Assembly (NCBI GenBank): GCA_964584255.1
Contig: CAZOZM010000001.1
Span: 186,001 to 250,000 of the forward strand
DNA length: 64,000 nucleotides
Direction of reading: 5' to 3'
From: UBA3775 sp964584255
GTDB lineage: Bacteria; Bacillota; Clostridia; Lachnospirales; Lachnospiraceae
The position numbers and the translations under genes were made by a program. A model generated the notes under the pieces. That model made no database searches. It was given only the letters and a program-made list of their open reading frames with translations, and was not told where the DNA came from. Numbering within the stretch: the stretch's first letter is position 1; each line of letters opens with the position of its first letter. This document shows positions 61,043 through 64,000 of the stretch, piece after piece.

Positions 61043-61052
61043 CTTAATATTC
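61024..61052 (-). promoter_or_regulatory. Putative sigma-E promoter of spoIVA
   Basis: -35 GAATATT (61046-61052), 14-base spacer, -10 CATATATT (61024-61031). The B. subtilis sigma-E consensus is KMATATT-N14/15-CATACANT, so only one conserved position differs. The expected start lies in the loop of the upstream hairpin, about 18-20 bases before the ATG. Confidence 0.6.
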
Positions 61053-61691
61053 TTATTTTGCTTTCTTTTGTCCAACTTTGTTCTCGGTACCGTTAAGTAA
61101 TCTCTTAATATTTGATCTGTGCATGTAAAAAGCCGAAATCGTATATAAAATTCCCACAATAAGCATTTCAGGGAAATAAGGATTTCTGTTCATTACATAT
61201 GATCTTATTGTAATCCATACCGGGAATAAAATCGAAACAGCAAGAGATCCAAGTGATACATATTTTGTCGTTGCAACTATGATGGCAAACAAAGGAACTC
61301 CTACAGGTATTACCCAAAAGTCATAGGCAACCATTGCCGCGCTCATGGATGCAATTCCTTTTCCACCCTTAAAATGAAGCCAAAAAGGGTAACAGTGTCC
61401 AAGCACTGCTCCGAACCCTGTACACAGTCCAAGCAATGAGGAATAGTCTGCTCCTGCAAAAATAACATATTCAACAACAAGTGCCGGAAGAACAACCTTC
61501 ATAAAGTCTCCCAAATATGTAATAATTCCATATTTTTTTCCAAGTGTTCTCATTACATTGGTTGTTCCAAGATTACCGCTTCCATGTTCTCTTAAATCTA
61601 TATTATTGATTTTACCGCACAACCAGGCCGTGGAGAAATTTCCAAAAAGGTATCCTGTCATAAGGCAGATTAAAGTTTTAACAATCAGCAT
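61053..61691 (-). CDS. plsY: Glycerol-3-phosphate acyltransferase PlsY
   Basis: A 212-residue integral membrane acyltransferase that uses acyl-phosphate to make lysophosphatidic acid. Motifs: REHGSGNLGTTNVMR and HFKGGKGIASMSAA (active-site loops), and the C-terminal HRSNIKRLLNGTENK. Five or more membrane segments. The ATG at 61691 is preferred (GGAGG at 7 bases); one at 61697 nearly touches that site. It is 17 bases after der. gpsA, often found beside der and plsY in relatives, is missing here. Confidence 0.95.
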   Translation of the reverse strand: MLIVKTLICLMTGYLFGNFSTAWLCGKINNIDLREHGSGNLGTTNVMRTLGKKYGIITYLGDFMKVVLPALVVEYVIFAGADYSSLLGLCTGFGAVLGHCYPFWLHFKGGKGIASMSAAMVAYDFWVIPVGVPLFAIIVATTKYVSLGSLAVSILFPVWITIRSYVMNRNPYFPEMLIVGILYTISAFYMHRSNIKRLLNGTENKVGQKKAK

Positions 61692-61708
61692 TTGCATTCC
61701 TCCAAAAC

Positions 61709-63037
61709 TTATGAATCTTTCTCATTTCGTTCTCTGATAATAAATTTCAGGCTTGTTCCCTTAAAACCAAAAGCTTCACGAACCTTGTTTTCAATATATC
61801 TTGTATATGAATAATGCATAAGCTGCTTATCATTTACAAATATTACAAAAGTAGGCGGCTTTATGGAAACCTGAGTCATATAGAAAACTTTAAGTCTTTT
61901 TCCTTTATCACTTGGCGGCTGCTGAAGAGCAAGTGCTTCCATCAGAATTTCATTAAGAACACCTGTTTTAATTCTCATGTTCTGGTTTGAAATTACTGTT
62001 TCAATACACTCAAACAGCCTGTGGGTTCTCTGTCCGGTAAGTGCGGAAACAAAGATAACTTCTGCATATGGCATGAAAGAAAGTATCTCCCTGATTTTCT
62101 TTTCATGTTCATAAACGGACTTGTCAGTTTTTTCAATTGAATCCCACTTATTCACGGCTACAATAATTCCTTTACCGCGATCATGCGCAATTCCCGCAAT
62201 CTTAGCATCCTGTTCGGTAACACCCTCGTTAGCATCTATAACTACAACAACAATATCTGCTCTCTCAACGGCACTTACCGTTCGTATAATGGAAAATCGT
62301 TCTATTTCTTCTTTAATTTTAGCCTTTCTTCTTAATCCGGCCGTATCTATAAAGATATATTCCTTTCCATTATATTTAAGTGTTGTATCAACAGCATCCC
62401 TTGTGGTTCCGGCTATATCCGAAACTATAACCCTGTTTTCACCTACAAGTCTGTTTATAAGAGATGATTTACCTACATTTGGCTTTCCAACAATTGCAAT
62501 CCGTGGTCTCTCATCCTCTTCTTCTGCTTCCTTTGCATCAGGAAAATGCTTTGTTATCTCATCGAGAAGTTCACCGAATCCCATTCTGTTTGCAGCAGAA
62601 ACCGGAAATGGTTCTCCTATGCCGAGATTATAAAATTCATAAACATCTGCCATGTATTTTTCAAAACTGTCAACTTTATTTACCGCTAAAATCACAGGCT
62701 TTCCTGAACGGCGAAGCATATCTGCAACTTTTCCATCCGCATCAAGAAGTCCCTGCTTAACATCCGTGATAAATACAATTACATCAGCCGTTTCTATGGC
62801 AATCTCTGCCTGTTCACGCATATACTTAAGCATCATGTCCTTGCTTTCAGGTTCTATGCCGCCTGTATCAATCATTGTAAATGATTTATCAAGCCAGGTA
62901 ACATCTGCATATATTCTGTCCCTTGTAACTCCGGGTGTATCTTTAACAATACTGATACGTTCTCCCGCAAGAGCATTGAAAAGAGTCGATTTTCCTACAT
63001 TCGGTCTTCCGACTATTGCCACAATGGGTTTACTCAT
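61709..63037 (-). CDS. der: Ribosome assembly GTPase Der (EngA)
   Basis: A 442-residue protein with two tandem GTPase domains: G1 of domain 1 VGRPNVGKSTLFNAL and G3 DTGGIEP; domain 2 VGKPNVGKSSLINRL with DTAGLRRKAKI and NKWDSIEK. A C-terminal KH-like domain (about 350-442) follows. Needed for 50S subunit maturation. The start has GGAGGTAGTATAGATA. It is 24 bases downstream of the DUF512 gene. Confidence 0.97.
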   Translation of the reverse strand: MSKPIVAIVGRPNVGKSTLFNALAGERISIVKDTPGVTRDRIYADVTWLDKSFTMIDTGGIEPESKDMMLKYMREQAEIAIETADVIVFITDVKQGLLDADGKVADMLRRSGKPVILAVNKVDSFEKYMADVYEFYNLGIGEPFPVSAANRMGFGELLDEITKHFPDAKEAEEEDERPRIAIVGKPNVGKSSLINRLVGENRVIVSDIAGTTRDAVDTTLKYNGKEYIFIDTAGLRRKAKIKEEIERFSIIRTVSAVERADIVVVVIDANEGVTEQDAKIAGIAHDRGKGIIVAVNKWDSIEKTDKSVYEHEKKIREILSFMPYAEVIFVSALTGQRTHRLFECIETVISNQNMRIKTGVLNEILMEALALQQPPSDKGKRLKVFYMTQVSIKPPTFVIFVNDKQLMHYSYTRYIENKVREAFGFKGTSLKFIIRERNEKDS

Positions 63038-63061
63038 TATCTATACTACCTCCAATAATAA

Positions 63062-64000
63062 CTATTCTGTTATTGAATCAACAAATGCACATCCATTTAA
63101 TTGTACAATACGAATTTTTCTTTGTAAAGTATTTTCAATTTCGGAAAGTGAAACATCATCAAGAAGGACCTCTTCTCCCTGTCTCAACAGATTTGCCGGC
63201 AAAAGAAGTACATCTCCCAATTCAACATTACTCAACTGCTCTATTATGTCTTTGCCCGTAAGAAGTCCTGCAACAGTTATTCGTTCTCCGAAAAAATTGT
63301 TTACTATCGGATAAACATCTATCCTGATATTATTATACTTTTCTTGGACTTTTTCACAAAGCTCTTTTATATAAGGTCCCGCAAGTACGCCGGTTGCGAC
63401 ACTCACGTTTCTTACTCTGTCATCCCCGTCTCTGTATTGCAGTTCCTCATTCACTTCATCAATAAGACTTCTTAGCATTCCGACACCATTTTCAATCTGC
63501 GGATACTCTTCATAATCTTCCTCTGAAGGAAGAGGAAGTCCTGCATTAATATACCATTCATCACTTGCAAAAACAAATCTTGTATCAAAGTTTTCAAGGC
63601 AAATCCGTTGCCATTTCTTTATTATGCCGATTACATTTTTCGCATCTTCAGATGTAAACGGTTCAAGTTCGGCAAGTCCCTTTCGGAATTTTGTCAATCC
63701 GACCGGAACAACCGAAAGGCTCTGCATATCCGGAATAAATTCCGTTAAATCGTGAATTGTTTTCTCCAATTCTTCTCCGTCATTATATCCCTTACACAAA
63801 ACAATCTGACCATTCATGGTTATTCCGTGTTCCTTGAATGTCCTTAAATACCTCAGGCAGTCCCCTGCAAATCGATTGTTAAGCATTTTGCATCTGAGTT
63901 CCGGGTTTGTTGTATGAACACTTATATTTATCGGGGAAAGGTGATAATAGCATATTCTCTCAACATCCTTGTCTTTGAGATTTGTAAGAGTCACGTAGTT
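63062..64000 (-). CDS. DUF512 family (radical SAM-like) protein, 3' part
   Basis: Cut by the right edge; 312 residues are visible and the frame is open at the border. It begins with the family block NYVTLTNLKDKDVERICYYH, followed by LSPINISVHTTNPELRCKML and VPVGLTKFRKGL. DUF512 proteins have an N-terminal PDZ-like and radical SAM-type part (outside the window). Their role is unknown, but the gene is often next to der in clostridia, as here. Confidence 0.88.
   Translation of the reverse strand, partial: NYVTLTNLKDKDVERICYYHLSPINISVHTTNPELRCKMLNNRFAGDCLRYLRTFKEHGITMNGQIVLCKGYNDGEELEKTIHDLTEFIPDMQSLSVVPVGLTKFRKGLAELEPFTSEDAKNVIGIIKKWQRICLENFDTRFVFASDEWYINAGLPLPSEEDYEEYPQIENGVGMLRSLIDEVNEELQYRDGDDRVRNVSVATGVLAGPYIKELCEKVQEKYNNIRIDVYPIVNNFFGERITVAGLLTGKDIIEQLSNVELGDVLLLPANLLRQGEEVLLDDVSLSEIENTLQRKIRIVQLNGCAFVDSITE

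Overview
The window reads as chromosome of a low-GC, spore-lineage Firmicute, most likely a Lachnospiraceae member of the Roseburia/Butyrivibrio/Lachnospira type. The support is CodY and SpoIVA, strong AGGAGG ribosome-binding sites, a B. subtilis-like housekeeping gene order, lipoprotein-type solute-binding proteins, and intracellular handling of plant beta-mannan oligosaccharides by epimerase and phosphorylase. The species cannot be fixed from the sequence alone. Nearly all genes are on the minus strand; only pyrBI and one HAD phosphatase gene are on the plus strand. No rRNA, tRNA, CRISPR array, IS element or prophage was seen.

Region 1 (1-12661, minus) is a conserved housekeeping block. In transcription order it runs DUF4867-nrdR, comM-dprA-topA-codY, rpsB-tsf, then pyrH-frr-uppS. 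A translesion Y-family polymerase and a YolD partner sit between tsf and pyrH, splitting the classical rpsB-tsf-pyrH-frr-uppS string. A hairpin repeat element lies just upstream of the polymerase gene.

Region 2 (12662-25095) holds pyrBI (plus strand, with its own promoter and terminator). It also holds a convergent minus-strand unit of fhs followed by a five-gene ABC export system: two lipoprotein adaptors, one large FtsX-type permease and two ATPases, one of which carries a C-terminal AbrB-like domain. A plus-strand HAD phosphatase follows.

Region 3 (25176-53770, minus) is a large glycan locus. One part gives a complete mannobiose route: SGNH acetylesterase, cellobiose/mannobiose 2-epimerase, GH130 mannosylglucose phosphorylase, phosphohexomutase and mannose-6-phosphate isomerase, with a secreted GH5 lipoprotein. 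Another part is an unusual nine-gene transporter cassette (49573 to 36539): DUF624, a 1065-residue binding protein with fused beta-sandwich domains, two permeases, an NHL/TPR membrane protein, a YIP1 protein, a DUF5696 protein, and a second permease pair. A lipoprotein made of putative carbohydrate-binding domains and a second binding protein form a separate transcript (35981 to 33134). Cytosolic GH31 (alpha-xylosidase-like) and GH26-like enzymes lie upstream. No transport ATPase and no dedicated regulator are encoded in the locus, so both must come from elsewhere.

Region 4 (53901-64000, minus) returns to housekeeping functions: a membrane-anchored MutS-like ATPase, rnhA and mutS; a secreted SH3-domain protein; then a DUF512 protein (cut by the window end), der, plsY and spoIVA. 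A probable sigma-E promoter and a terminator hairpin that hides the spoIVA ribosome-binding site separate spoIVA from plsY. The second copy of the hairpin repeat begins exactly at the spoIVA stop codon.
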